From assembly GCF_030818695.1 (NCBI RefSeq), contig NZ_JAUTAR010000001.1, forward strand, positions 2,846,501 through 2,910,500: a DNA stretch of 64,000 nucleotides, written 5' to 3'. Shown here in pieces: positions 31,810 to 41,037 of this stretch. This DNA comes from Chryseobacterium sp. SORGH_AS_0447 (GTDB lineage: Bacteria > Bacteroidota > Bacteroidia > Flavobacteriales > Weeksellaceae). The translations under genes and the position numbers were made by a program. Below the pieces are notes generated by a model. The model saw only the letters and a program-made list of their open reading frames with translations. It did no database searches and had not been told where the DNA came from. The stretch's first letter is position 1; each line of letters opens with the position of its first letter.

Positions 31810-33378
31810 AATCCGTTCTTCTTCAAGGTCTATCTTCATCAGATGTTTTCTGATCAGGTCTTCATCAAAATGCTGATTCCGGTCGTGATTCTGTTCGATG
31901 AGCCACGCTCTTTGCCTGTTCAGAACATCCAGATAAGCTTCCTTAATTTCCGAAGAAACTCTGATATCCGGTTCTTCTTCTAACTTTCCTTTCCATTTAT
32001 CATTAATCTGCTGTAGAAAAGAGCTTTTTTCCAGCAGTTCACGGTAGTTTTTATCCAGGTGGTCCAGGGTAAGCTTTGCCATTTCCCGGCGGATCATTTC
32101 TTCCGCTTCATCATCGGGAAGGTGATCGTTGTACACCGGCATATCTACTTTTCGGATGATGATCGGTAAAGTAAGCCCCTGAACAAGCAGTGTTGTGAGA
32201 ATAACGATGAAGGTGATGAAAAGGATCAGGTTACGCTGTGGGAATTCCGGGCCGTTTTGCGACAGCTTTACCGGAATCGATAAAGCCGCGGCAAGCGAAA
32301 CCACCCCACGCATTCCGGTCCAGCCCAGGATCGCAGGAACTTTGTACCCTGGATGTGTCGAATCTGCTACTTTTATGAAATTCCGGGCAATCAGGGTAAT
32401 AAAAACAGCACCGTATGCCGCCAGAATACGGACGACTACCAAAACAAGGGTAATTAATAATCCATAGCCGATGGCTGCGTACACACTTACGCCTTCCAGG
32501 CCAGAAGTAATTTCCGGAAGATCAAGGCCGATCAGGATAAATACCAGTCCGTTCAATATAAACGCTAGGCTTTCCCAGACGCTTATTCCGCGCAGTCTTG
32601 AGGACGTGCTTAAAAAGCTGTGCCTGTGGTTAGACAGCAGTAAACCTCCGCTCACGACCGCAAGTACTCCGGAACTATGCACTTCTTCCGCTGCAATATA
32701 CATAAGATAAGGCGCCACAATGGTAAGAACCGTATCCATATTGGCATCGGTGGGAAGAATTTTCTGTCCTTTCATAAAAAGCCAGCCGATCAGGACTCCG
32801 ATACCAATTCCTCCGATAAGCATCCAGGAGAAGCTCAATACTGCTTCGTGCCATACGAATTGTCCTGTAGCTACGGCAATCATCGCAAACCGGAAAATAA
32901 TCAGTGAAGAGGCGTCGTTCAGAAGACTTTCCCCTTCTAAAATTGAAGACATTCTTTTCGGGACTTTTACAAATTTCAAAATAGCTCCGGCACTTACCGC
33001 ATCCGGTGGAGAGACAATTCCTCCCAACAGAAAGCCGAGTGCAAGCGAAAACCCCGGAATAAAATGATTGGCTACAAAAGCCACAATAGTCGCCGTAAGA
33101 AGCACTACTACAAATGCGAAGCTACCGATGATCCTCCTCCACTTCCAGAGTTCCTTCCATGAGATCGTCCAGGCCGCTTCGTATAAGAGAGGCGGAAGAA
33201 AAATAATAAAGATAAGTTCCGGATCGATTCTGATCATGGGAATATCGGGAATAAAACTGATCAGCAGTCCAGCAACGACCAGCAGCACAGGATATGCCAC
33301 CCTAATTTTGTTGGCAATCATGATCAGCAGGACAATAGCGATGATAAGTGATAAGTAGAATGGAAAGTTTTCTATCAT
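31795..33378 (-). CDS. Na+/H+ antiporter, CPA1 family
   Basis: 527 residues, inner-membrane cation/proton exchanger. About 12 hydrophobic segments span residues 5-415, with the CPA1 core seen as FIIFLPPLLYEAAW, GGIVSPPDAVSAGAILK and EGESLLNDASSLIIF (the ND pair lies in the ion site), then GWTGMRGVVSLAAALSIP. A hydrophilic cytoplasmic tail of about 110 residues (from LPDDEAEEMIRREMAK) is rich in acidic and basic residues and may sense pH. It supports pH and Na+ homeostasis. Its 3' end overlaps the converging hypothetical gene by 15 bases. Confidence 0.93.
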   Translation of the reverse strand: MIENFPFYLSLIIAIVLLIMIANKIRVAYPVLLVVAGLLISFIPDIPMIRIDPELIFIIFLPPLLYEAAWTISWKELWKWRRIIGSFAFVVVLLTATIVAFVANHFIPGFSLALGFLLGGIVSPPDAVSAGAILKFVKVPKRMSSILEGESLLNDASSLIIFRFAMIAVATGQFVWHEAVLSFSWMLIGGIGIGVLIGWLFMKGQKILPTDANMDTVLTIVAPYLMYIAAEEVHSSGVLAVVSGGLLLSNHRHSFLSTSSRLRGISVWESLAFILNGLVFILIGLDLPEITSGLEGVSVYAAIGYGLLITLVLVVVRILAAYGAVFITLIARNFIKVADSTHPGYKVPAILGWTGMRGVVSLAAALSIPVKLSQNGPEFPQRNLILFITFIVILTTLLVQGLTLPIIIRKVDMPVYNDHLPDDEAEEMIRREMAKLTLDHLDKNYRELLEKSSFLQQINDKWKGKLEEEPDIRVSSEIKEAYLDVLNRQRAWLIEQNHDRNQHFDEDLIRKHLMKIDLEEERILLVH

Positions 33379-33653
33379 TTCGTAAACGGTTTGCAGCTTA
33401 AATATACGAAACAGAAAATATATTCCGGCCCGGTCTGCATATTTAAAGTTGATTTTATTGCTCGCGGGAAAGATAATTCCTGTAGATGATTACGATGCAG
33501 ACCCGGTACAAATGATCCGGATTACTTATCTAAGATGAATATACTGCTCTAACTGTCTGAAATAAGTTTGCAAAAAGCAGATAAATATAATTTACCGAAA
33601 AGAGCTGTTTTTAAAAATTTTCAGGAACTTTACAGGAAGTACGCCTATATACG

Positions 33654-34847
33654 ATGATTACAGAAGAAAAAGCAGAGAAACACAGCAGCAGATTTAAAAT
33701 AATCAGGTTTTGTATTTTCTTGTCGGGACTTTCGGTATTTGCCCAACTATATCTGTTTCAGCCGCTGCTTCCGATGGTAGCCGGTTATTTTAAGACCAGT
33801 GTCGGAGACAGTTCGCTGCTGGTGTCCTCAACAACAACCGGGATGGCGGCCGGGTTATTCTTCTTCGCTTTCCGGGCAGACAGTTTCCCCAGGAAAAAGC
33901 TTATGGTTTTTTCCCTAATCGTTTCCGGAATGCTAACCGTTGTTTCGGCATGGATTCCAAGCCTGAGCCTGATGATTGCTATCGGAGCAGCAAAAGGTTT
34001 TATTCTTTCAGGAGTTTCGGCCGTAGCTTTAGCCTACCTTACAGAAGAAGTGCAGCTTTCGGCAGTAGCACTAGCCATCAGCACCTATCTCAGCGGAAAT
34101 ACAATCGGCGGGATGAGCGGCAGAATTTCAGCGACCATTTTAGCAGGAGAATTAGGCTGGCGGAATGCTGTCCTGATTATCGGAATCGAAAGCTTGCTTC
34201 TTGGCCTTGTGTTTTGGAAATTGTTTCCTGAATCTAAATTCTTCCGTCCTCAAAAAACAGATTATCATCTGAAAATGAAACAGATGAAGCGACTTCTCAC
34301 CAATCCATATATGCTCCGCCTTTACTGTACTGCATTTCTTCTGATGGGATTTTTTGTAAGCATTTACAATTATCTAACTTTCAGACTGGAGGCAGCACCA
34401 TTTTCTTTAAGTCATTTTTTTATTGCTTTTATTTTTTTAATGTACATTTTCGGGGTCTTCGGCACAATGATTACCAGCAGATTGTCTGACAGGTTCAAAA
34501 GAGCAGATATTCTCAAAAGCTCAGTAGGCTTGATGCTGGCAGGACTTCTTTTCCTGATCTCTCAAAATATCTATGCGGTGATTTTTGGGCTTGGATTATT
34601 GACCCTATCCTTTTTTGCTGCGCATACCATGGCCAGTCAAATGACAGCGCTTCACGCAAAAGAAGGAAAGTCTTCCGCGACTTCCATTTACTGGCTTTTT
34701 TATTATTGCGGTTCGAGTTTTCTGGGCAGTGGAACCGGATACCTTCTTCATGCAACTTCCTGGAATTTTTTTATTGGAATGCTTTCTGTTGTACTTGTAA
34801 TCTGTTTAGCTCTTACCACTTTTAATAAATCACCTAAAATTGATTAA
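33654..34847 (+). CDS. MFS transporter
   Basis: 397 residues with about 12 membrane helices and a basic N-terminal tail. The MFS loop motif between helices 2 and 3 appears as FFFAFRADSFPRKKLMVFS, and helix 4-5 features (GAAKGFILSGVSAVALAYLTEE) fit the drug or metabolite exporter group similar to YnfM. The substrate cannot be inferred. Start context: ATG at 33654 close after an AT-rich leader. It is monocistronic; the upstream 275 bases separate it from the divergent antiporter gene. Confidence 0.88.
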   Translation: MITEEKAEKHSSRFKIIRFCIFLSGLSVFAQLYLFQPLLPMVAGYFKTSVGDSSLLVSSTTTGMAAGLFFFAFRADSFPRKKLMVFSLIVSGMLTVVSAWIPSLSLMIAIGAAKGFILSGVSAVALAYLTEEVQLSAVALAISTYLSGNTIGGMSGRISATILAGELGWRNAVLIIGIESLLLGLVFWKLFPESKFFRPQKTDYHLKMKQMKRLLTNPYMLRLYCTAFLLMGFFVSIYNYLTFRLEAAPFSLSHFFIAFIFLMYIFGVFGTMITSRLSDRFKRADILKSSVGLMLAGLLFLISQNIYAVIFGLGLLTLSFFAAHTMASQMTALHAKEGKSSATSIYWLFYYCGSSFLGSGTGYLLHATSWNFFIGMLSVVLVICLALTTFNKSPKID

Positions 34848-35084
34848 ATAGGTTTTACAGAAATATTTGACATACCACAAACGTACCACAGATTTAACTT
34901 TTATAAAATAACTTTTTTTATTTATTTAATAGCTGTTTTGTAGTGTTTAAGGGCGTTGTAACTGCTGTTCATGTAAGATTTAACATTCGTACGAAATATT
35001 ATCCTAAACATAAGGCATGGTATTTGCAAATATTAATTTACGATATATCGCTTTACAAAAATAACTTAACACACACAAAATAGT

Positions 35085-35498
35085 ATGAACGTTGCAGATC
35101 TAAAAATCAAAAATTTAGTGGAATATAAAAATCAGATTTATAACATTACTGAGATATTCCAGGATAATGAGGGAAAAGATTATTTTGTTAAAATTGAGAA
35201 CGACATTCACAGTTTTTCTGTTCCGGCAAAATCGATCAAACCGATCCAGATTACTGAAGAATGGCTTGAAAAATTCGGTTTTTCAAGAACGTACAGCTCC
35301 GAGCAGCGAATCAGATACGAAAGACCGGAAACTTTCATTAAGTACGACATCGACCTAAATTCAAAAAAGATCGTAGAAGGATTAAAAATCTACGGAAATT
35401 CGATCAGATGCAAGTACATTCATGAGTTTCAGAATATTTTTTCATGTCTGTTCGGAAAAGAACCCGTAGCTTACGGATTAGTCGGCACCGAATCTTAA
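35085..35498 (+). CDS. Small conserved protein of the LTEEWLxKFGF type
   Basis: 137 residues, soluble. The pattern LKIKNLVEYKNQIYNITEI, then IKPIQITEEWLEKFGF, then KYIHEFQNIFSCLFG resembles a family of short Bacteroidota proteins (often in phage or mobile regions) reading LRIGNLV...IPLTEEWLLKFGF...VHQLQNLYFALTG. Function is unknown. No phage gene lies nearby in this window. The gene is monocistronic and is followed by a perfect hairpin terminator. Confidence 0.7.
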   Translation: MNVADLKIKNLVEYKNQIYNITEIFQDNEGKDYFVKIENDIHSFSVPAKSIKPIQITEEWLEKFGFSRTYSSEQRIRYERPETFIKYDIDLNSKKIVEGLKIYGNSIRCKYIHEFQNIFSCLFGKEPVAYGLVGTES

Positions 35499-35517
35499 TA
35501 ATAATATATTTTTCAAA

Positions 35518-35552
35518 GAGAAACCACAACTTTAAGAGTTGTGGTTTCTTTG
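35518..35552 (+). terminator. Rho-independent terminator
   Basis: GAAACCACAACT and AGTTGTGGTTTC stem, then TTTGTTTT. Confidence 0.8.
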
Positions 35553-35667
35553 TTTTAGAGATGATTTTTTTATTAATTGCAAATTTAAAAATCCAAAAGT
35601 TACTAAGTATAAACCCGAATAAGATCTACCTACGTTACTCTATTTAAAATAAGCTGATCAAAAGGCA

Positions 35668-35702
35668 TTAAAAAGCCTTCACGCTTAAAAACTGAAGGCT
35701 GG
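35668..35702 (-). terminator. Rho-independent terminator after HAD gene
   Basis: On the minus strand, AGCCTTCA and TGAAGGCT around an 11-base loop, followed by TTTTTAATG. Confidence 0.7.
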
Positions 35703-35723
35703 AAAATATAACTCTTTATTTTA

Positions 35724-36524
35724 TTAGTTGATATTCAGATAATCTTTGATGATTTTCAGGACACCAAAATTATCATTGGAACACGCTTCAAAGCTAGCTG
35801 CTTTTTTCACGGAAGGATGCGCGTTTTTCATAGCATAAGAATATTTAGAATTTTCCAACATCTGGATGTCATTCATATAATCTCCGAAGGCCATGGTTTG
35901 CTGTGGGGTAATGTTCAAGGCTTTCTGCAACTTTTCCAGTGCGGCGCCTTTGTTAATGTTCTTGTTCATGATGTCAAGCCAATATTGTCCGGAAACTACG
36001 ATATCCAGGTCATACTTTTCAAATTCCTTTAGTTCAGGATATACACTCAGTTCCGACCCTCCGGAATGGTAGACCGCAATTTTAAAAATACTGTCATGCA
36101 CTTCCTCGGTAAGATCCTCCCTCCTTTCGCTGTCTGCATAAAATTGTGAAATATAATCGATAAAATCCTGATTATCAGTATCAAAATAGGCTTTCTTCTT
36201 TCCTGAAAGAACGGCTGTTGCTCCCGGAATCGCGCGAATCTTTGTGATGATTTCAGCAATGTATTTCGGATCCAGCTTATCAGCAAACAGTTCTTCATTT
36301 TTATAAATTACATATCCCCCATTTTCTGCGATAAAAGCCATTTCACTTTCCGTATCACCAAAATATTTGGTAATTCCCAGCATCTGCCTTCCACTTGCAG
36401 GCACAAACAGGATATTTCTCTTTTTAAGTTCTTCGTAAATTTTCGGGAATTCCGGGCTAACTTCATGCAGTGAGTTCAGAAAAGTACCGTCCATATCCGT
36501 TACGATCATCCTTATATCATCCAT
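35724..36524 (-). CDS. HAD superfamily phosphatase, Cof-type
   Basis: 266 residues, cytosolic Mg2+-dependent phosphatase. The motifs of the Cof (IIB cap) subgroup are in order: VTDMDGTFLN with the nucleophile and acid Asp, PASGRQM, the Lys in NKGAALEKL, and GDYMNDIQML. The cap domain occupies about residues 85-185. Likely substrates are sugar phosphates or phosphorylated cofactors, but specificity is not readable. Transcribed alone. Confidence 0.92.
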   Translation of the reverse strand: MDDIRMIVTDMDGTFLNSLHEVSPEFPKIYEELKKRNILFVPASGRQMLGITKYFGDTESEMAFIAENGGYVIYKNEELFADKLDPKYIAEIITKIRAIPGATAVLSGKKKAYFDTDNQDFIDYISQFYADSERREDLTEEVHDSIFKIAVYHSGGSELSVYPELKEFEKYDLDIVVSGQYWLDIMNKNINKGAALEKLQKALNITPQQTMAFGDYMNDIQMLENSKYSYAMKNAHPSVKKAASFEACSNDNFGVLKIIKDYLNIN

Positions 36525-36779
36525 AAAAATATTCTTCAGTAATTGAATTTAGCGACAAATATATTATATAAATATTTAATCGTATATCAACAATGCAAAC
36601 GGCCTGCCTTTATTGCTTAATGCCTCATTTAATACAATTATAAAATCTTTATTCTTGTATTTTATTTAATTAAATAAAATCATTATAAACCTAACAAACA
36701 ATTGGATGTTTAATAATAAAATTCCTAAATTTACCTAAGCATTCAACTAAAAAACAATAAACCTGAGCATCAATATATC

Positions 36780-38216
36780 GTGAATAAATCCTTTTTGCTA
36801 TTCTTATTTGTCCTTTTTTCCTGTGTAAAAATCCATGCTCAGTCGCAGAAAAATATTTCCGGCCTCAAGAATAAAGTCACCGAAAATTCGAAGCTGTTCG
36901 ATACCGATATCAATAAAGCCTATCGTGATCTGGACAGACTCATTAAAGAATCCAGGAAACTTAAAGACTCACTTTCCGAAATGAAGCTCCTGGAGAAGAA
37001 ATGCAGGTATTTTTACTATAAAAGCCAGATCGACAGCCTTATTATCGCCTCCGAACAACTGCAAAAAGCAGCCGGTACTTACGGCAACAAATATTATGAA
37101 GCCATGGCCGATGTTTACCTGGCAGAGACCTATTCTGTAAATAAATTTTATGATAAAGCTCTTGTGCACCTGACGAATGCTTACAATACCTTAAAACAAG
37201 ACGATTCAAAAAGCAAGATGATTTTCTATGCAAAAGCAAATGTCTTAAGCAGCTTTGCCAATGTATATATGGATAAAAACGAACCCCGGAAGGCAGCACA
37301 GAAACTCAGAGAGGAAATAAAAAGTGGTAATGAACTGAAAGACCCCGGAGAATTTGCTGACTTTCAATACCTCAATTATTCCAATATCTCAAAAGTTTAC
37401 GTAGAGTACAATCTCGATTCCGCGTATTATTTTGCCATGAAATCGGTTGGGATCAAGCCGAAGAACGTTTCGTACGATAAATCCATGATCGATAATTATA
37501 CCGTGATCGGCCAGTATCATGAGCATTTGAAAGATTATGAAAACGCGGTGAAAAATTTCCATAAGGCTCTAAAAATCGGAAAACGGACCGGTATTGAATT
37601 GAACCTTAACAGCATCTATAAATCTTTAAAGGAAATTTACCTCACAAAAAACCAAAAAGACAGTGCAGAATTCTATGAAAATAAAATAAAGCAGAATGAC
37701 CTGCAAATGCTTCAGAGTAAATACAATTCTTTGCAGGAAGTAATGAGCAAAGATCAGGAAGAACAGAAACATTCTTTCAATAAAAGACTTTTGCTTCTGG
37801 GAATTTTGTTGGTATCGGTTTCATTAATTTTTGTTTTTCTTTTTTTCAGATTAAGGAATAACGGCAAAAAGAATATAGAAACTGCAAACGTAGATTCCAA
37901 ACCTAAACAAAATGCCTATCTGCATGAAACGTACAAAAACCTTATGGCCCTTCTCGAAAATAACGATCCGGGATTTATGTTTGCATTTGAAAATGCGTTT
38001 CCTGAATTTTCTGAAAAGTTACTGAAAATACATCCGGATCTTCAACAGTCTGAAATTGAGTTTTGTGCCCTTTTAAAACTGAAGTTATCAACAAAGGAAA
38101 TCGCAAAATATACTTTTATAGAAACCAGAACCGTACAAAATAAAAAATACAGGCTCCGTAAAAAGCTGGATATTCCTCAGCAAATCGATATTTATCACTG
38201 GATCGATAGTATCTGA
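36780..38216 (+). CDS. TPR regulator with membrane helix and LuxR-type HTH
   Basis: 478 residues from a GTG start (36780), directly followed by a signal sequence (NKSFLLFLFVLFSCVKIHAQ). Residues 40-310 are helical repeats of TPR type (for example YTVIGQYHEHLKDYENAVKNFHKALKI). A membrane helix (LLLLGILLVSVSLIFVFLFF, about 340-360) follows. The cytoplasmic C-terminus ends in a helix-turn-helix (QSEIEFCALLKLKLSTKEIA...RTVQNKKYRLRKKL). This architecture, an exported TPR sensor joined to a DNA-binding tail, is frequent in flavobacteria. The target genes are unknown; the T9SS protein gene downstream is one candidate by position only. Confidence 0.85.
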   Translation: MNKSFLLFLFVLFSCVKIHAQSQKNISGLKNKVTENSKLFDTDINKAYRDLDRLIKESRKLKDSLSEMKLLEKKCRYFYYKSQIDSLIIASEQLQKAAGTYGNKYYEAMADVYLAETYSVNKFYDKALVHLTNAYNTLKQDDSKSKMIFYAKANVLSSFANVYMDKNEPRKAAQKLREEIKSGNELKDPGEFADFQYLNYSNISKVYVEYNLDSAYYFAMKSVGIKPKNVSYDKSMIDNYTVIGQYHEHLKDYENAVKNFHKALKIGKRTGIELNLNSIYKSLKEIYLTKNQKDSAEFYENKIKQNDLQMLQSKYNSLQEVMSKDQEEQKHSFNKRLLLLGILLVSVSLIFVFLFFRLRNNGKKNIETANVDSKPKQNAYLHETYKNLMALLENNDPGFMFAFENAFPEFSEKLLKIHPDLQQSEIEFCALLKLKLSTKEIAKYTFIETRTVQNKKYRLRKKLDIPQQIDIYHWIDSI

Positions 38217-38583
38217 TTTATACAAAACCTTTACATTTCCATATTTCTCAATTATGACTATGATAATTTTATTATTAAATAAATATTAATTTTTAAATAT
38301 TCATTGTTAATTATATTAAATTCAATGATGCTTTAAATTCCTTTAAAATTCAAAATAAAAATTAAATGTAAATTGAATTATTCACACTATTTCATCATAG
38401 AACAATAAAAAAGTATCAAATTAGTACCTATTTTCTTGATAATTTCTACGTAAAAAGCATGTTTTCCCAAATCAATCTATAAATTTGTTCACAGTTCTTT
38501 ACCAGAACAATTCCACCAAACCGCAATTTATTAAGATCTGAAAATCCATAAAATTTTTCACATTTCTTAAAACATTCTTTATT
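38217..38583. other. AT-rich intergenic region
   Basis: No gene recognised. A TAAATTTG word at 38480-38487 could be the -7 box for the gene at 38584, but no -33 TTG is present. Confidence 0.4.
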
Positions 38584-39960
38584 ATGGGAAACATCTCTTT
38601 TTTTACCTTTAAAAAGGCTCTTACTTTTTGCGGAGTCGGTCTTGCCATTCTTACTTCTGCCCAACAGTGGAGCAACGCAGGTTCGTCTGCCTTGGTTTCA
38701 GCAGGCAACAGCAGCTATAATAATCTGGTTGTAGATGCTTCTGGAAATTATTATATCTCATATTATGACACGACTGTAACGAAAGGATCCGTACAGAAAT
38801 TCAACGGGACTACATGGTCTTACGTGGGAGGCTCCGCAGGAATTACAACCGGTGTTGCGACCTACAATTCGCTTACAGCCGATCCTCAGGGAAATATCTA
38901 TTACAGCAATCAGGCCAGCTATCCGAATACGGGAATGGAGATTAGAAAATTCAGTGGAGGATCATGGGGCTCGCTTCCGATGGCCACGACCAACAGCATC
39001 AACTTCCACTCGATTACAACTTCACCTTCAAACGTACTTTTTGCATATAGTGCTGATGGGTCCGGAACAGTAAGAAGATATAACAGCAGCAGCGGAGCAT
39101 GGGAGCAGGTAGGAAACTCAGGATTTCCCGGAGGCGCTACTTTCCCTAAAATAGCAGTGGGTTCGGATAATATGGTTTATGCTTCGCAGATCACTTCAGG
39201 TGTGTTCAACATCTATAAAATAAATGCCAATGCAACTTCATCAGATGCTTGGACACTTGTAGGAGGAGGTCCGGTAGGCAATGCCTACAGCTCAGACAGT
39301 TCTTTTTCTGATATTGCGCTGGACGGTAATAATATTCCCTATGTTGTATATGTATCGAGCACTGCGGAAGGAAGAAAATTGAATGTAAAGAAACTTTCAG
39401 GAAATACGTGGGTACAGATCGGTGCCGCTAACTTTTCGGACAGTGTGGTAAACAACACCGCCATTGCAGTAACTCCAGCAGGTGCCCCGTACGTAGTTGC
39501 AGCGATTTGGGACAGCTCGAACAGCAACCATGGAAGAAACAGCGTATATCGCTTTAATACCTCATCAGGAAACTGGGAAAGATTCGGAGATCCTTTTATT
39601 TCAACAGCAGCTTCTAATTATAACGATATCGCTATTGATCCCGTAAATAATTATGTGGTGGTGGCTTATTCCGAAAACGGCACAAGGGTAAAAAGAATGT
39701 CGTTGAACAACCTTGCCGTACATGACGTTAAAACTTCCGATACTTTCGGTATATATCCGAATCCGACAGACGGATTAGTATCTATAAAAGCCGCAAGAAA
39801 AATTAAATCTGTAGAAGTGAGCAATACTGTCGGACAGATAATAGCTGCAAAAATTTCTGAGCACCAGATTGATATTTCCGATGCCCCGAAAGGTGTTTAT
39901 TTAGTAAAAGCGACTTATGAAGACGGCAAAATTTCAGTACAAAAGCTGATAAAAAAATAG
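38584..39960 (+). CDS. T9SS-exported protein with type A sorting domain
   Basis: 458 residues with a signal peptide (about 1-26, ending SAQ). The central region (about 30-370) is built from beta-propeller-like repeats marked by phrases such as YNNLVVDASGNYYISYYD, IALDGNNIPYVVYVS and NDIAIDPVNNYVVVAYS. The last 75 residues are a T9SS type A sorting domain: FGIYPNPTDGLVSIK ... GVYLVKATYEDGKISVQKLIKK. It should be carried across the outer membrane by the type IX system and released or attached there. Binding partner or enzyme activity is unknown. Confidence 0.9.
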   Translation: MGNISFFTFKKALTFCGVGLAILTSAQQWSNAGSSALVSAGNSSYNNLVVDASGNYYISYYDTTVTKGSVQKFNGTTWSYVGGSAGITTGVATYNSLTADPQGNIYYSNQASYPNTGMEIRKFSGGSWGSLPMATTNSINFHSITTSPSNVLFAYSADGSGTVRRYNSSSGAWEQVGNSGFPGGATFPKIAVGSDNMVYASQITSGVFNIYKINANATSSDAWTLVGGGPVGNAYSSDSSFSDIALDGNNIPYVVYVSSTAEGRKLNVKKLSGNTWVQIGAANFSDSVVNNTAIAVTPAGAPYVVAAIWDSSNSNHGRNSVYRFNTSSGNWERFGDPFISTAASNYNDIAIDPVNNYVVVAYSENGTRVKRMSLNNLAVHDVKTSDTFGIYPNPTDGLVSIKAARKIKSVEVSNTVGQIIAAKISEHQIDISDAPKGVYLVKATYEDGKISVQKLIKK

Positions 39961-39994
39961 ACAATTGAATCATCATTGATAAGTAGCATATTAG

Positions 39995-40036
39995 GAAAGC
40001 CTGGGTATTTCAATTGAAATGCTCAGGTTTTTTGTT
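39995..40036 (+). terminator. Probable terminator after T9SS gene
   Basis: Imperfect stem CCTGGGTATTTC/GAAATGCTCAGG followed by TTTTTTGTTTT. Confidence 0.65.
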
Positions 40037-40177
40037 TTACACGTTTATAATGACTGAATTCAATTACAACAGATAATAATAATTCCTGATAAGCTTAACT
40101 TTTAACCTCTACCATTAAAAACTTTTTTAGTAATTCCATATCCTGATCTTTTATCATAATGCAGACCTATGCTCCAT

Positions 40178-40639
40178 TTAAATCATTAATCCATGCGTAT
40201 TCTTCACCTGTGCCATCACAAAAGTGCTGTGGCTGCTGCCGATTGAAGGAACGGCTCCTAAAATATTGAAAACAAAATTTTGGTACTGCTTCATATCACG
40301 GACATGTACTTTAAGAAGGAAATCGAAATCTCCGGAAATGCTGTAACATTCTGCCACTTCTTCGATTTCCAGAATCTCACGCTCAAATTCCATCGCCAGG
40401 TAGCTGTCATTGCTCTTTAATTTTAACTGGCAATATACTGTAAAACCAAGATTCAGCTTTTCTGCATCCAGGATAGCAGCGTACTTTTGAATATACCCTT
40501 CCTGTTCAAGCCTTTTTACTCTTTCAAAAACGGGTGATGCCGAAAGATTAACTTCCTTTGCCAGCTCTTTAACCGTTAATTTTGCATCATTTTGAAGCAG
40601 TCTCAACAGCTGCATATCCTTACTATCCAGTTGTTCCAT
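40178..40639 (-). CDS. Lrp/AsnC family transcriptional regulator
   Basis: 153 residues. The N-terminal helix-turn-helix (about 5-60) reads LLRLLQNDAKLTVKELAKEV and NLSASPVFERVKRLEQEGYI; the C-terminal RAM domain holds VAECYSISGDFDFLLKVHVRDM, which binds amino-acid effectors and drives octamer assembly. Such regulators control amino-acid metabolism or transport. The gene stands alone with no amino-acid gene beside it, so the target is not evident. Confidence 0.92.
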   Translation of the reverse strand: MEQLDSKDMQLLRLLQNDAKLTVKELAKEVNLSASPVFERVKRLEQEGYIQKYAAILDAEKLNLGFTVYCQLKLKSNDSYLAMEFEREILEIEEVAECYSISGDFDFLLKVHVRDMKQYQNFVFNILGAVPSIGSSHSTFVMAQVKNTHGLMI

Positions 40640-41037
40640 AGAATATTATTCTTTTATAGGTGATCAATTTGGCAAATATAAAGAATATTATTCTACATAA
40701 TGCATTTTTAAAAGTTTAATTTGCTGAATTTATAAAATATTATCAATCATATATTCTTTATATGTAATTTTACTCAAAACAAAATACCAGAATATGGTAT
40801 CTGTTTTAGTAATAAAATAGAAGGGAATATTTTATATCGAGATCACTCTAATTGGGGAGTGGTCTCCTTTTTAAAATTTAATTATAAACCCAATAAGAAT
40901 TTCAGTTAAAGTACATCATTAAGTTATACTTAAATTAATCTTAGGGAAAGCAGCATATGTAAATATAGCTGCTTTTTGTTTTTTAGGGCATGAATGATAA
41001 CGAATATTTGGTCAATGAATTCTGCTTGCCTTATTTT
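40640..41037. other. Intergenic region with two plus-strand terminator-like hairpins
   Basis: GAGATCACTC and GAGTGGTCTC-like arms at about 40838-40871 are followed by CTTTTTAAAA. AAGCAGC and GCTGCTT at about 40949-40975 are followed by TTTGTTTTTT. Both point to plus-strand transcripts, yet both flanking genes lie on the minus strand. No frame longer than a few codons is present, so small RNAs are possible. Confidence 0.4.
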
